This document shows positions 22,381 through 34,990 of a stretch of 64,000 nucleotides of DNA, piece after piece. A model generated the notes under the pieces. The model did no database searches and was not told the origin of the DNA. It was given only the letters and a program-made list of their open reading frames with translations. The DNA comes from Pseudevernia furfuracea (Eukaryota > Ascomycota > Lecanoromycetes > Lecanorales > Parmeliaceae), in contig JAIUPT010000028.1 of assembly GCA_022315425.1 (NCBI GenBank), forward strand, positions 1,364,001 to 1,428,000, read 5' to 3'. The first letter of the stretch is position 1, and each line of letters begins with the position of its first letter. Position numbers and translations under genes: made by a program.

Positions 22381-23691
22381 TGTGTACAGAATCTCATATT
22401 CTTGTATAGATTTCAAAGATGTACCGCCGTACACTGGCTCGCGGGTTTGATCTTGAGCTGCCCACGCAAGAAAGCCCAGGTTAAAGAGGTTCGATTGAAA
22501 GAGAATGTGTTACATTGTGTCGACCGGGGATGCCTGTCTGGAAATCGAATAGCTTTTGTTCCCAATATCTCTCCTTCTCTCTTGCGTTCAGTGTTCTCCA
22601 TACCTCCCCCTGAGCAACCATGTGTTCCATCCTCTTTCGGACATTGGCTCCGGCGTACGGGAAATATGCTCTTTAGCTAGGATCGGTATATCTATTGAAG
22701 CTAGCAGGACAGTTGTTGACGGCATTCCTAGCACGAAATCTGCTTCACTAGTCCGCACGTCTGTAGCACTTACGCTAGTCGTTATTTGACGACCTTGCAG
22801 CTGTATGTAATTGGCGGTCTACGGCGGCAGAGCTCTGTGTGGGCGTTTCCTTTTTGAAAGCTTCACTACTCCTTTTTCGGCTTTGATTAGCGACTTGACC
22901 TGAGTAGCCGAGGGATGTAACAAGAAGGAACCTACCTTTCTCCAGAAAGGGCCAAAATACTGGAGTATGGATCTTGAATATGACGAAACTCCGTAGGCTC
23001 ACTCTGTTCTAGGTTAGCCAAGCCCTCCTCCCTCGCAGGACTACTATTGACATACGATCTCGTGTCCCCGGACAGTAGGCCGAGAGCGTATAGATGACGG
23101 ACGGAAAATCTGACGGAAGAATCGTTTGCAGCCCATAGTTCGCCCCCGAAGACTTTTCATAAAATGTGATGGAAAACGAGGCTGTGGTTAAGAGAGACAG
23201 AAGGGATATGATGACGAAAGAAGCTCGAGACGCAGCACACTCAAACGCAAATAGTTGATGAAGGAAAATAACGCCTGCAAGAAGGCGGATGAAGAAGGGG
23301 GTAAAGACCGCAAGATCAAATCATGTAGATCGATGGTCAACTTCAGACTGGGTGAAACGAATTATATATGAACAAGTTGGAAGAGCAACGGCCGAAATGG
23401 AGATGAGATCAGAAAATCAGTCGAAGCGTCTCCACTGAAGCCTTGGAATGTTGTAGGTGAATTACCACGAATTAGCGCAACCCCTTGCATTCTCGTCTAC
23501 ATTTTCGCCCCTGATTAGTGCTCAAGTTACAGGATTGCGGTTCCATCATCGGAGCATGCCTCCGGAGGTTAATTAAGATCCCAGCGGCTGGTGTCCGACA
23601 GCCTGGACTTTTGTATACCCCAGGAGCCAGTCCATGGAATATGATGCAAGTGGATTCGTCCCCTCGTATCAATCGGTAGCGAACCACAATG
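22381..23691. other. Intergenic region between UstYa copy 2 and ALDH
   Basis: 1.3 kb. Apart from the weak two-exon ORF at 22775-23160 (listed separately) no gene is seen. No repeats or RNA genes noticed. Confidence 0.45.
22775..23160 (-). CDS. Possible small protein, weak prediction
   Basis: An ATG at 23160 opens an exon to 23056. A 47-nt intron with good signals (GTATGT donor, GCTAAC branch, TAG acceptor) joins it in frame to 23008-22775, giving 112 aa. It is basic and Ser/Arg-rich with no signal peptide, domain or family I recognise. The intron signals are the only positive evidence; it may be chance. Confidence 0.22.
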
Positions 23692-25202
23692 CTAGCTCGG
23701 ATACTGCTTGACGTGGAAGCTCTTCAACTTGACAAATTGCTCGAAACCAAATTTGCTCAGCGTGACTCCTTTGCCGGAGTTCTTCCATCCTGTCCACGCA
23801 AGATCCTTGCTTCGGTCAGCATACCTACTACTCGTTATAAGCCAAACCAACTTACTGGGCTAGGGAAATCGCATCTGTTGACGAATACTGTTCCAGCTTC
23901 CACATGCTCCGCCAGTTCCTCACCTTTCGCAGTGTCCTTTGTCCAGATACTAGCGGTGAGGCCAAACTCGCTGTCGTTAATTAACCTTATCGCTTCCTCG
24001 TCGTTGCCCACTCTCATTACTGGTATTATCGGTCCAAACGTCTCATCATTCATCACGTCCATGTCGTGCGTCACGTTTATCAAGAGAGTTGGTTTAACAT
24101 AATTGCCAGCTGCCGGTGGCGATGAGAAGCTTTCGTTCTCCGGAGTCAAGTCCTTTGCTCCCTTGTCTATTGCGTCCTTGACGTGAGCTTTGATGGTCTC
24201 TGCTGATTTTTTTGACACTACCGGTCCGACATTAGTGCTTTGGTCGAAAGGGTCCCCGAGCTTATAGCCCTTCAACACATCTTGCACTGCAGAGACGAAA
24301 GCGTCATATACTTTTTCAGCCACGTAGACTCTCTCAATACTGCAGCAACTTTGTCCAGAGTTAAAGACTGCACCATCCACTATCTCTTCTGCCGCCCATT
24401 TCACATCGACATCTTCCCGAACGTAAGCGGCATCCTTGCCTCCGAGCTCAAGCCCAACAGGAACCACACGGTCTGATGCGGCGCGCTGAACTTGTAGGCC
24501 TCCAGCCACGGATCCCGTGAAGCATATCAACTTTATTTGAGGTGACCGCACGATGCTCTCTAAACGTGTCAAAGAGCCGCAGTGAAAGTACTGGATCGTC
24601 TTGTCCGGAAGTCCAGCTTCGGCAAATATTTCTTGCACATGCTCCACGATCGTAGGGGTCTGCGGTGAAGGCTTGAGTATGACGGAATTGCCAGCGAGTA
24701 GAGCAGGTATCAAGGAATTGACCAAGATGAGGTATGGATACTAAAGGGCCCCCGTAAGCAAAGTTCTACTGCCAGGATCTGGGCCACAACCACCCACGTT
24801 CCAAGCAAACAGGACCAAGACTGGTCCAATTGGTGCTTTCCTGATGTACCTCCTGAAACTCTTTTCCGGCTCACCTTGAGTGTCTTTCAGAGCATCACTA
24901 CTGATCTTCAGCAAGTACTCGCCCCTCGCAACTGCTGTAGTGATCTCTTTCGCAGTGTAAGCTATCGGTCTTCCCATTTGCTCCGTGAGCTCCCTCGCAA
25001 GGACATCTTGTTTATCGATGATGAGCTTTAGCGCTCGCTTGACTATGACCTGGCGTTCTTGGAGTGATGTGAGACGAAAGGCATTGAAGGCCTGGGTAGA
25101 TAACGCAGGCAGAAGCGCCGCATCTGAGTCTGACAGGCCATTTCGCGTCAAGACTGGCTTATTGGTGGACGGTGATATTGTCGTTATTTCTTCGGTAGAC
25201 AT
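23692..25202 (-). CDS. Aldehyde dehydrogenase (NAD(P)+-dependent)
   Basis: Oxidises an aldehyde to a carboxylate; closest by eye to the succinate-semialdehyde-dehydrogenase-like branch. Exons 25202-24798, 24740-23856, 23805-23692; introns 57 and 50 nt; 467 aa. Catalytic Glu in 'VGLELGGKDAAYV' (about 233) and nucleophilic Cys in 'FNSGQSCCSIERVYV' (about 267) are present. 'FTGSVAGG' is the cofactor loop and 'NDETFGPIIPVM' the family's C-terminal signature. The last exon is proved by 'LAWTGWKNSGKG', usual in this subfamily. It is the outermost gene of the accessory block before MET5. It may supply a tailoring step or be an ordinary metabolic gene. Confidence 0.92.
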
Positions 25203-25652
25203 TGTGTTTTAGCCTGCGCCTCAAATATCATACCCTAGGTCTTGCAGTATAATAAAGTCCCTCAACAGAAATTTTGGAATGACACGGCCTGCTCGGGCGG
25301 TGCTGCTGTTCAAAGGACAGGGTAGAGAGCTACTTCGTTGAACATGGCCGTCGAAGCTAGCAGCCCTACAAGAAGAGAGGCATTTTCGGCTCGCCTTAGC
25401 CAGCAATAACTTACCTACAGACATATGGTACCTCATTTTAAAGGCGGTGGCTCATCTCCCCAAAGTTCAAACATAGGGACAAGCTCCCCTGACATTTTCT
25501 AAGATGTAACAGATAAATGTAAATATGTACAAATCGGTAGGTTGATATGCTACAAATATGTATCTTCAGGTCGATCCATTCCAAAAACGAAACGTATGCA
25601 CCAATGCTCGCTCCTCCAGCGCCCAACAATGGTTTTATCCAGATACATCAAC
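25203..25652. other. Intergenic, ALDH promoter and MET5 3' flank
   Basis: 450 bp between two genes on the same strand. Nothing distinctive seen. Confidence 0.5.
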
Positions 25653-28600
25653 TCAGGCCTCATCATCGCTCTCTGCTTCGGCAACGTCATCATGGAATGT
25701 TTTTCCTTCCGTCGTAGGCTTGATGTAGCCCGCTCTGATAACCCAATCTCCAAAGTGTTCCCCTTGTTCCCTTTCCATTGCATATCGCTTCAGCATTGGC
25801 TTCATGATTTCCAATATCTCTTCTTCTTGTATCGAGCTGCGATACAGCTTATTCAGCCGTTGGCCGTGGTAGCCGCCACCCAGGTACATATTATAAGCCC
25901 CATAGGCTTTGCCAACAAACGCCACCTCAGCTAGCCACGGCCTCGCACAGCCGTTGGGGCATCCGGTCATGCGCATCACGATACTGTCCTGCTTCAGCCC
26001 GTTCTCTTCTAGACAATCTTCAAGTTTGGTGATCAATTGCGGCAAGTAACGTTCTGACTCCGCCATGGCGAGACCGCATGTTGGGAACGCCACACAAGCT
26101 GATGAACTTAATCGCAAGCCCGAGAATTGCACGTTGTCGAGCTTATATTGCTTCATCATCCCTGTGATACTATCCAGATCATCATCGTGCACGCCGGAAA
26201 GGCAAAGATGCTGATTGCCTGTCAAGCGGAACTCGCCTTTGTGCACTTTGGCGATCTCACGCAAACCTGTCTTCATGGGGTAATCTGCTGTATCTTCGAT
26301 ACGTCCGTTCTCGATGAAAAAAGTGAAATGACTCATCCCGAACTCGTCCTTCTGCCAGCCGAACGTATCGATGTTGGATTTGAATTCGAAAGGTCTGGGC
26401 TCCTCGAATTGATATCCGAGAAGATCTTCGACCTTGGAGCGGAATACATCGACACCCATGTCATCGATAGTGTACTTTAGCCTTGCGTGCTTCCTGTTCT
26501 TACGGTCACCGTTGTCGCGTTGGACGAGCATTATTTTCTCGCAAACGGAATGGACCTCTTCGGCGAAAGCATAGCCCATCATGCTGCCTGTGCGAGGGTA
26601 GGTCTTTTTGTTGTTGTGCGTCACCCCCATACCACCGCCTGCGAGAACGTTGAAACCTTCCAAACGACCATTGCTGCCTTTGATGGCAATGAGGCCGATA
26701 TCGTGAGCGAATACGTCAGTATCGTTGTGAGGTGGAATCGCGATGGTGATTTTGAATTTTCGAGGAAGATAAGTCGGGCCGTAAAGAGGCTCGTGGTCAA
26801 CAATCGCATCGCCGGCCACCTTCGTCTGCTTATCGTTGTCATCTTTTAGCCAAATCTCATGGTACGCGGTTGTCGCAGGTAGGAGATGATCACTGATCTT
26901 AGCCGCTATCTGATGGACATCTCGGTGATATGCTGACTGGGTTGGTAAGGAGCTGCACATGACATTGCGGTTCACATCGCCGCATGCGGCTATTGTCGTC
27001 ATTAGCGCCTTGTTGATACCTCGCATGGCTGACTTGAGCTTGCTCTTGATAACGCCATGAAACTGGAATGTTTGCCTGGTGGTCATCTTCATGGTCTCAT
27101 TACCGTATGAGCTGCTAATGGCATCCATTTGCAGCCACTGCGACGGGGTAGCAACACCGCCATTCAACCTGCACCGAATCATGAAAGCATACGCGGGCTC
27201 CAGCCCCTGTGCTTTTCGTTCGTCACGAAGATCGCGGTCATCTTGCATATAAGTCCCATGGAATTTTGTAAGCTGCTGATCTGAAGCCGCGATAGCCCCA
27301 GTACTAGTATCCTCGAGACCTTCGGCAATAGTGCCACGAAGGAAATTTGATTGAATCTTGATGTCTTCATTCGTGATTGGTGGAGGCTCCTCGGGTACGC
27401 CTTCGATCTTGTCGACATTGAGTGCCTGCCATAGCTTTGGCTCCCAGTCGCCGTAACCTGTCTGGTAGCTGTCGGGATCTTGATCATCTCCAAGCCCAAT
27501 ATCAATAAGACGTTTCCCACCAAGGAAAGCTATTCTTGCGTCCAAATCCTTGCCCGGTTTGTTGTAATAAATCTTGTCCTCCTTCCTAGGCCAGTAGTGA
27601 CTGTCACCGAGCGCGAATACGGTGAAGTTGACTTGGGATAGGTCCAATTCAGCGTTTTCTTTGACCGCGTCCCAGAAAGCGCGCCCATTTTGTGGAAACT
27701 CTCCCTGACCAGCTGTACTTGTTATCATCACGACGTTTTCTTCTCCGGGTAGATCCTCCAGAGGATAATCGTCCATGGCCATAACTATAGTCTTGAGGCC
27801 TCTCGCCTTTCCCCTGTTACCGAGTCGCTTAGCCAAGCTTTCGGCGTTACCATTGTCTGAGGCGAAGATGATAGTCATAGGAGCCCCATAAAGACTTTCA
27901 AGCATCCTGTCGTATGCGTCCTTTGCTCGCCGCTTTTGCAGTGTACGCACTTCAGTGCCATAAGACCCAGAAAGATTGGCAGCGAATTTCGGGTGCCTGT
28001 TCATTAATTGTGTCAAATGATTATCCCTTTTCAGAAATTCCTCAAGCTCCTGCTTGATCCGCTCAGAGTCAAGCGAGAAGTTCGCTTCGCCCTTCTCCTC
28101 ATTGTTGGGATTCCATCGGTACAATGGCCAGTAACCCAGATCGACAGCTTTCTTGGTCTCTTGCAACACAGTCAACGGCGAGTCAATTTCCTTGTTGTAG
28201 GGGAGGTATGCAACGACGACAGAAGGTCCATCAAACTGGTCTGCTTCGATCATAGCTTCCAATACTTGGGTATACGAACTGTAAACAGCTACCGAGGCAA
28301 CGTAAGCGTTCCCAAAATTCATTGCATATAAGCCAATATCCTTCTTCCTTCTTGTCGCATCAGCAGCAGCTCTCTCCGACCATGGTTGGGAGTCAATGAT
28401 CAGCATGTTCACATTTGCACCCGAGGCAATGACGTGGTGCACTCCGGAATTACCCAGATCGTACGACCAAGCATCAGATCCAATGAGCCATTGAGACTCC
28501 TTGAAGAATAACGACTTTGTGGATAGAAGCTGAGATGCCAGCTTTGAGCCATCCGTGCCCAACCGTGCGATCACTTCTTGCGCCAAGGTGTTGGCCTTTT

Positions 28601-30380
28601 TGGGATCCTCTGCGCTTAATGCCCATTTCGAAAGCCAGCTTTGAGGTATGTCAGTAACAAAATCTCGAGTTGCTGCAGCTTCTTGAACTTCTCCAATGAA
28701 TCTCTTTCGATGACCCATGCGCGCGAGAAGGGAGCCAAACCCGAATTCCGGACTTGCGGCAATAGAAGGGGATATGCCAGCATCCGTGGCGTCGAGACGA
28801 TTTGCTAGATAGAGCCGCTCACCAAACACCTGGTCGAGTATTTTCATGTATGCACTTTCAGCTTTGGGTCGTTCCAAGCTGTACTGGTTCAGTGCGTCCC
28901 GAGGCTGCTGATGATTACCAACCTCGAGATTTTGAATGGGAGACGTCGACCTGAGGTTCTGGAAAATTCCGCGTAGGGCTTGACGAGCAGTTGCAGGTTC
29001 TATGTAACCTAACTGATTACCCACTACCAATGGTGAACCCGTGGTTGATGGCCCCGTGCGGAGACTGGTCAAAAGGTCCAGTAATACAGGTCCCCACTTC
29101 ACTGTTTTCTTTCGTATTTGTTCCAGGACAGCTATCCTCTTCACTGACGGAGGAACAGCTTCGAGCAGATCGCTACTGATCCAGGGTCTGTAAAGACGGG
29201 CTGTAATGACGCCGCACTTGGCGAACTCATCTGACGGCTTGGCTGCTAGAATTTCGTCGACAAATAAGCCAGTGGAACCGAAGACGAAGAGTGCCGACTC
29301 CGCGTTCTCAGGTCCCGAGTACTCGAAGGCTCGGTACGTACGGCCGGTCGCTGTGCTGATCTGCGACCAGATTCCAGACAAGAATGTGCTAATATCTTCC
29401 GAAGTGACTGGCCGGGTCGCTGTAGAGCTGATTGATGTCGCAGAAGACATTGTAGGCCGGCTATCTGCGCTGCTTTCGCGGGCGGACGAGCCAATCGAGG
29501 AACCCCCACCACTTGTACCCTTGGCCTCTCCTTCGATGTTTGATTCTCTTGCCAACAGTGGTGAGATCGTGGGGTCGTCTGATATTGCATTTAAACTGGT
29601 ACTTGCAGTGATATTCGGCCGCCTGCCTTCATCAACATAAAGGGACGACGCTCGGGCTGATGTGGACCTATATTCCACCGCGGCATCGGTGACCAAAACA
29701 TTCTTGATCAACTCCGGATCTTCCACAGGCACAGGATGATCGTTCTTCGAATTCGCAGGATCAAAGAAATGAATGACACCCTTGCCAGACTTCGCAGCCA
29801 AGGCATGCGCCGACAATGCCATATCCTGGCCCTCGCGCAATGTCTCTGACTGCAAAAAGGTAAAGCCACATTGCCGTATTGATGTGATCTCGGAATAATC
29901 TGGAAATCCAAACGGATGGAGGGCCACATGTATGACTATTGGATATTGGGCGAGCTTGTACAGGTGAGGGATCGAGGGTAACAGTACGGATGAAGATGTC
30001 GTGACTGAGACTAGCCTTCCTGACCGGAGGGGCTGGAAAGCAGACAGGAGAGGATCCACATTGTGTCGTATTGCTTGCACCTGGACTTTGTATCAGCAAA
30101 TGGTCTTGGCCCAATCTTCAAGAGTAGGTTTACCTCGGGTTCTTTGGCTATGATACCTGGTATTCGCTTGGAAGCGAGTGAATGCAGTTGTCTCGAGAAT
30201 TCGGAGTCGGCACCAAGAGCAGGCTGTACGGACAGTACAACATGGCTAGATGCGTATGCTATTCTTGCCACTGTTGCCCCACGAATCAATCAGCCTTGGA
30301 CCGCACAGAGAGCATGAAGACAGGCAAGGTGGGGCAAGGGGATGCATACCCGCTTCACCCACGCTGGCTACTGAGGCCAT
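25653..30380 (-). CDS. MET5: Sulfite reductase (NADPH) hemoprotein beta-component
   Basis: Siroheme/4Fe-4S subunit of assimilatory sulfite reductase, reducing sulfite to sulfide in cysteine and methionine synthesis in the cytosol. Exons 30380-30350, 30270-30134, 30080-25653; introns 79 and 53 nt; 1531 aa, normal for the fungal form. Order: pyruvate-ferredoxin-oxidoreductase-like N-terminus; flavodoxin domain around residues 750-900 ('IIFASDNGNAESLAKRLG', 'ITSTAGQGEFP', 'FALGDSHYWP'); two ferredoxin-like/siroheme modules. Iron-sulfur cysteines are in 'CVAFPTCGLAMAESERYLP' and 'MTGCPNGCARPW'. It shares a 1.2-kb upstream region with XlnR on the other strand. Confidence 0.97.
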
Positions 30381-31580
30381 GATGGACGGCAATGGCTTCT
30401 GAGAATGAAAGAAAGCTTGGAAGAAATCAAAGAGCAAATTTTTGCGATGTTGATTTAAAAATGGCACACATCATTAATTACATAATATGATAATTATTAA
30501 TATTTGGTGGTGCTAGATCCTTTGTCATTTTCCCCCCAAGCCTGTCGAACAGCCGACGCCACTCCCGTAAGAGCACGCAATTCAGTACTCATACCTAGTC
30601 TGGGGGAGCCTTGGCGAGGCTCGATGCACTTCAGTTTGAACCACCTTCCATTACTCTGTCGATATCAGCAATTTATGGGATATTGATAATGACTCCGGGT
30701 TACATGTTGCCCATCCTTCAATACCTAGCGACAAATGAATGGATGCTGCCGAGTTGCACCATATCCCATATTCACAAGCTTAGTAACTGGTCCCAAGGCT
30801 TCAGGTTACAAGATTAACATCAGCGTTGTGAGAAAATAAAGACATTACTCTACGACGGAAAAACTTGAGAAGGCTGCTCTGAGCTCGGTCAGAGCAACGA
30901 TGCAAAGCTCGTAACAAATCATCAGATAGCGATATTTACTCGTAGGGACCTGCATACTGAGTCATACTCTACTCTACTTTACTCTACTTCATTCGAATGT
31001 AATGAGTTTCCATTAGATCGACAGGGAGGACAGGCTCGGCAGTTGACTAAGACTTTACTTTACACCAACCCCGCGTCTGTGGACCCCTCGAGCCCCCCAA
31101 AGTTCAAACTTACTTAATTACTTTAGGGTAGATTCCCCCACAACTGCAAAACTCGTCATCTTGCTTTTCAGGAACAACAGCACACGACATTTTGTCTACT
31201 CATCTCCATGTATATGACTGATCAGAATGAACAGCTCTTGACCTTACACCTCACTTGATCAAGTGAGAAACCCTCCGTCTTATTCTCGTACAAATCGATC
31301 GTCTATATGCAGCCTTTCGCATCGAAGTCAATTGGTCTTTCTCTTACTCCCTCAGACTGTCAAGTCTTCCGGGTAGCTACTGCGACTGCTTCCCAGTATT
31401 CTCGTTACCTGCTGAAGCTTCACAGCCAGAAGACGAACCTTATTGCCATCTGACGAGCAGGGATTCCCGGCTTCCTGCATACTACAATGCAGTGTCCTCC
31501 TTGATCTTGTATTAGATGGCAAGCTCGTAGCAACCAATGAATTAGTCTCACTACCATCCGTGCACTGGGGCCTCTCGCCA
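30381..31580. other. Shared divergent promoter region of MET5 and XlnR
   Basis: 1.2 kb. It holds CTCTACT/TTTACTCTACTT short repeats near 30965-30990 and the 18-bp perfect palindrome at 31250-31267. The frame of XlnR is open upstream of 31581 to a non-ATG codon at 31443, but no better ATG is present. Confidence 0.5.
31250..31267. promoter_or_regulatory. 18-bp perfect palindrome upstream of XlnR
   Basis: CTCACTTGATCAAGTGAG reads the same on both strands and lies 314 bp upstream of the XlnR ATG. That is the form of a dimeric regulator site, but no known factor is assigned. Confidence 0.4.
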
Positions 31581-34500
31581 ATGCTCAGCCAAATGCATGC
31601 TCGAGCCAATATGGCTCCGCCAACGCGAGACCTTGCGTCCCATGCTCCTGTGCAGCAATACGCTATGCAGCACTTTGATGGATTCTCCGAGCCCAAACAG
31701 ATATCACCCATGAAAAGCCCCTTAAACCTGAGACACCACCCTTACAGCCAGAACAACACCGAAGTCCGGCATCAGCATAGGACAAGTTCGGATCTGGGCG
31801 CGGTTGTGGAGGGCAAGAGTATGAATGCAGCACCAGTAAGACGAAGGGTCAGCAGAGCCTGCGATCAGTGTAATCAGTTGCGAACGAGATGTGATGGACA
31901 AGAACCATGCGCACATTGTTCAGAGTTCGGTCTGAGTTGTGAATACATGCGCGAGAGAAAAAAGCGTGGGAAAATGTCAAGAAAGGACACGGCTCTGCAG
32001 GACCCGGCAGCTAATGCCCACTCGCCCCGTGAATACTCGTCGGAAGGTCCCTCTCCGACCCAAACGCAGAATGGCCACGAGTTTCAGTCTGCCGGAAGCC
32101 AAGCACCTCCTATTGATGGTGGGTCTCGCTTTTCAGGGTCTCAACCAGACAATATGTCTACAGTCAGGACTGAACAGTCAGCCGTTGTGGATGGGCCCTA
32201 CCAATTGACCAGGAATGGTGGCCTGGCGCAAAATCAAGAGCAGGTTTCTGGGAACCTATCATATCCTCAGTCTTCTATACGCCAGGGAACAGGGGCTAGT
32301 CCGACAGCCATGTCTTTAAATGGTTTCAGCCTTGGTCATGACTATGACCGCCCTGGTATCCGTGGAGTAAGTAGTCCTCATTCGAATGGACTGTCCATGA
32401 ACCAAATGCAGCCTCAGATATCGTCCCAACAGACCTTCCAGGGCTTTGGCGAGAACGCATATCCACCAATGAGCCCACCTAACTTGCAAGCCCCGAGTCC
32501 AGGATTTCGATTTGGTGCTACGGGTGAAAGCCCGCTCGCTGGCTTTTTCGGCACATCGCCCATTGTTGGGTCGCCAGGCTGGCTGAACTTGCCCTCTCCT
32601 TCGAACTATCAAATCCATCGTCGTCGTCTGAATTCCATAAACACGTTCAGATTTCCTGTCCTGAAACCCCTGTTACCATACATAGAGTCTATAATACCAG
32701 TTTCGCTTGCCTGCGATCTGCTTGAGCTTTATTTTACAAGTTCTTCAACTACTCACATGCATCCTGTTTCTCCTTACATTCTTGGCCATGTTTTCCGGAA
32801 GCAATCGTTCCTTGACGGAAGTAGGCCACGCGAATGCAGTCCAGCGCTTCTATCAAGTATGCTTTGGCTTGCAGCGCAGACTAGTGATTCTCCTTTTTTG
32901 ACGTCTCCACCGTCTGCACGCGGTCGAGTTTGCCAGAAATTGCTAGACATAACGATAGCACTCCTGAAGCCACTTATACACGGTCCACCCGCTGGCGATG
33001 CTTCAGCCACCAATGGCATGAGCTTCGTAATCAATGGTGTGGCTTTAGGTGGCCTTGGCGTTGCAATGACTGGCGGAGATCAACGTGAGTCTACTTTTCG
33101 TGGTTTTTTGCCCATAGCGTCTACCGCATTTTGAGTCGTAAGACAGCATTTCGGAAGTACTTTCACTCCACCGACATATTTCAACCCTCAAATCTCTACT
33201 TAGAGAAGGAATGCTGACTCCGAAATCTAAAGTGACCGCAGATGGCGGAGCTATTGGACTACTTGACAATGTTGTTACATATGTCCATCTCGCAGTCATC
33301 GTATCAGCCTCCGAGTACAAGGCTGCCAGTATGCGGTGGTGGAATGCCGCCTGGACATTAGCTCGTGAACTGAAGCTAGGGCGAGAATTACCAGGTGCAG
33401 TAGAAAGCGACAACTTTCGCGGCGATGACATGAGTGCGGACGGCATTGCGGATGGCACTTCTTCCGAGCAGGCAACGGCGAGAGCGAGCATGAAAGAAAG
33501 GCTTGCAGCTAATTTACCTGGCGTCCCGAATGAAGAAGAAAGGGAGGAACGTCGTCGTGTATGGTGGCTCCTCTACACTGTGGATAGACACCTAGCACTC
33601 TGCTACAACAGACCATTGTTCCTGCTTGACGTCGAGTGCGAGGGTCTCCTGCAACCATTGAACGACGTTGATTTTCAAGCTGGCAAATTTTACAGTAGCG
33701 ATGCGAATCTCTCTCCGAGCTCGCAATCTTACAGGACGCGGGGCCCAAACTTTCTTTGCACTGGACACAGCATCTTTGGCTACTTCACCCCTTTAATGGC
33801 AATACTTGGCTACATCGTTGAGCTCAACCAAGCCCGCAACCATCCAAGATTTGGGCAAAGCTCCCGCCACGTCGCGGAGTGGGACGACCGAGCTGCTGAA
33901 ATAACATCGCAACTGGAGGCATATGGCCAAAGTCTCAAAGAATTCGAGGCGCGCCATATCGATGAGTCAAACATCCTTGCCCGTGTCGGCGCTGAAACGT
34001 GCGCCCCTTCCATGAATGCAATCCATCCTGGCAACTCTCGAGTAACCGACGCCATAATTCAAACAAGAATCGTTGTCGCGTACGGAAGTCATATAATGCA
34101 CGTTCTTCATATTCTCATCACTGGCAAATGGGACCCCATCAACCTTCTGGATGACAAGGACCTGTGGATCTCCACACCATCTTTCTCTAACGCCATCATG
34201 CACGCCGTTGCGGCCGCCAATGCTATTAGCAACGTTCTAGAGTATGACCCAGACCTAAGCTTTATGCCTTGGTTCTTTGGCATTTCTTTGTTGCAGGGTG
34301 GATTCCTCCTGTTGCTGATGGCGGACAAATTGGCTGGGCAGGCAGATCCAAACGTCGTCGGGGCGTGCGAAAACATTGTTAAAGCGCATGAGGCCTGTAT
34401 AGTTACGCTCAATACCGAGTATCAAGTGAGTGCTGCCTTTACATCCCCTTGAAGTGCTTTACCAAAATTGAATCATTGGCTAACAGCATACCTTTGTAGC

Positions 34501-34637
34501 GGCATATGCGCAAGGTCATGCGATCGGCTCTCGCTCAAGTAAAAGGCAGATTACCAGACGGTGACCAGCAATTGTTCAGACGAGAAATATTGTCATTGTA
34601 CAGGTGGACAAGAGATGGTACAGGGCTAGCTTTGTAA
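31581..34637 (+). CDS. xlnR: Zn2Cys6 xylanolytic transcriptional activator XlnR/Xyr1
   Basis: Nuclear activator of xylanase and cellulase genes, binding GGCTAAA-type sites. Exons 31581-33084, 33143-34425, 34500-34637; introns 58 and 74 nt; 974 aa. The zinc binuclear cluster at residues 94-120 has the six Cys in CX2CX6CX5CX2CX6C spacing ('RACDQCNQLRTRC' ... 'CAHCSEFGLSC'), followed by the basic linker 'MRERKKRG' characteristic of XlnR. The fungal-specific regulatory domain contains 'TSPPSARGRVCQKLL' and 'SASEYKAASMRWWNAAWTLA'. The C-terminus 'RWTRDGTGLAL' matches the family and confirms the last exon. The first intron's acceptor (33142) is chosen because the alternative four bases later gives a stop. 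Confidence 0.95.
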
Positions 34638-34990
34638 CGATTTGCAACGATAGTACTATTTGCCAAGGCAGTCAAATGGGTTTGCGAGGTTAGCGATTGT
34701 TAGATATACCCAGGCGGCGGAGGTTTCGGAAGAGAAGCATCGGTCTCATGTAGATGTGTATTGAATCAGATGAATACAAGCCTTCGGCGGAGCATATCCT
34801 TAGACTCTATACAACTCTAACATAATAAGTGTTACTTTCTATGCATGAAAAGGGATTTGGTGGCGAGCAGCAAGTATTGTTCCCTTTTGCCCGTGGATGT
34901 ATAGAATTTCCAGTTCCCACCTTTGCCGTTCGCTGCTTAGCAAAGCACATGGCCATGTCGACTACTTCTCAAGTCATTGAACTTCTTTCA
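34638..34990. other. Convergent intergenic region
   Basis: 353 bp between the 3' ends of XlnR and the phosphatase gene. No other feature seen. Confidence 0.5.

Noticed and set aside
31443..31580. Upstream extension of XlnR
   Set aside because: Starts at TTG, not ATG; no splice acceptor giving a better N-terminus was found.
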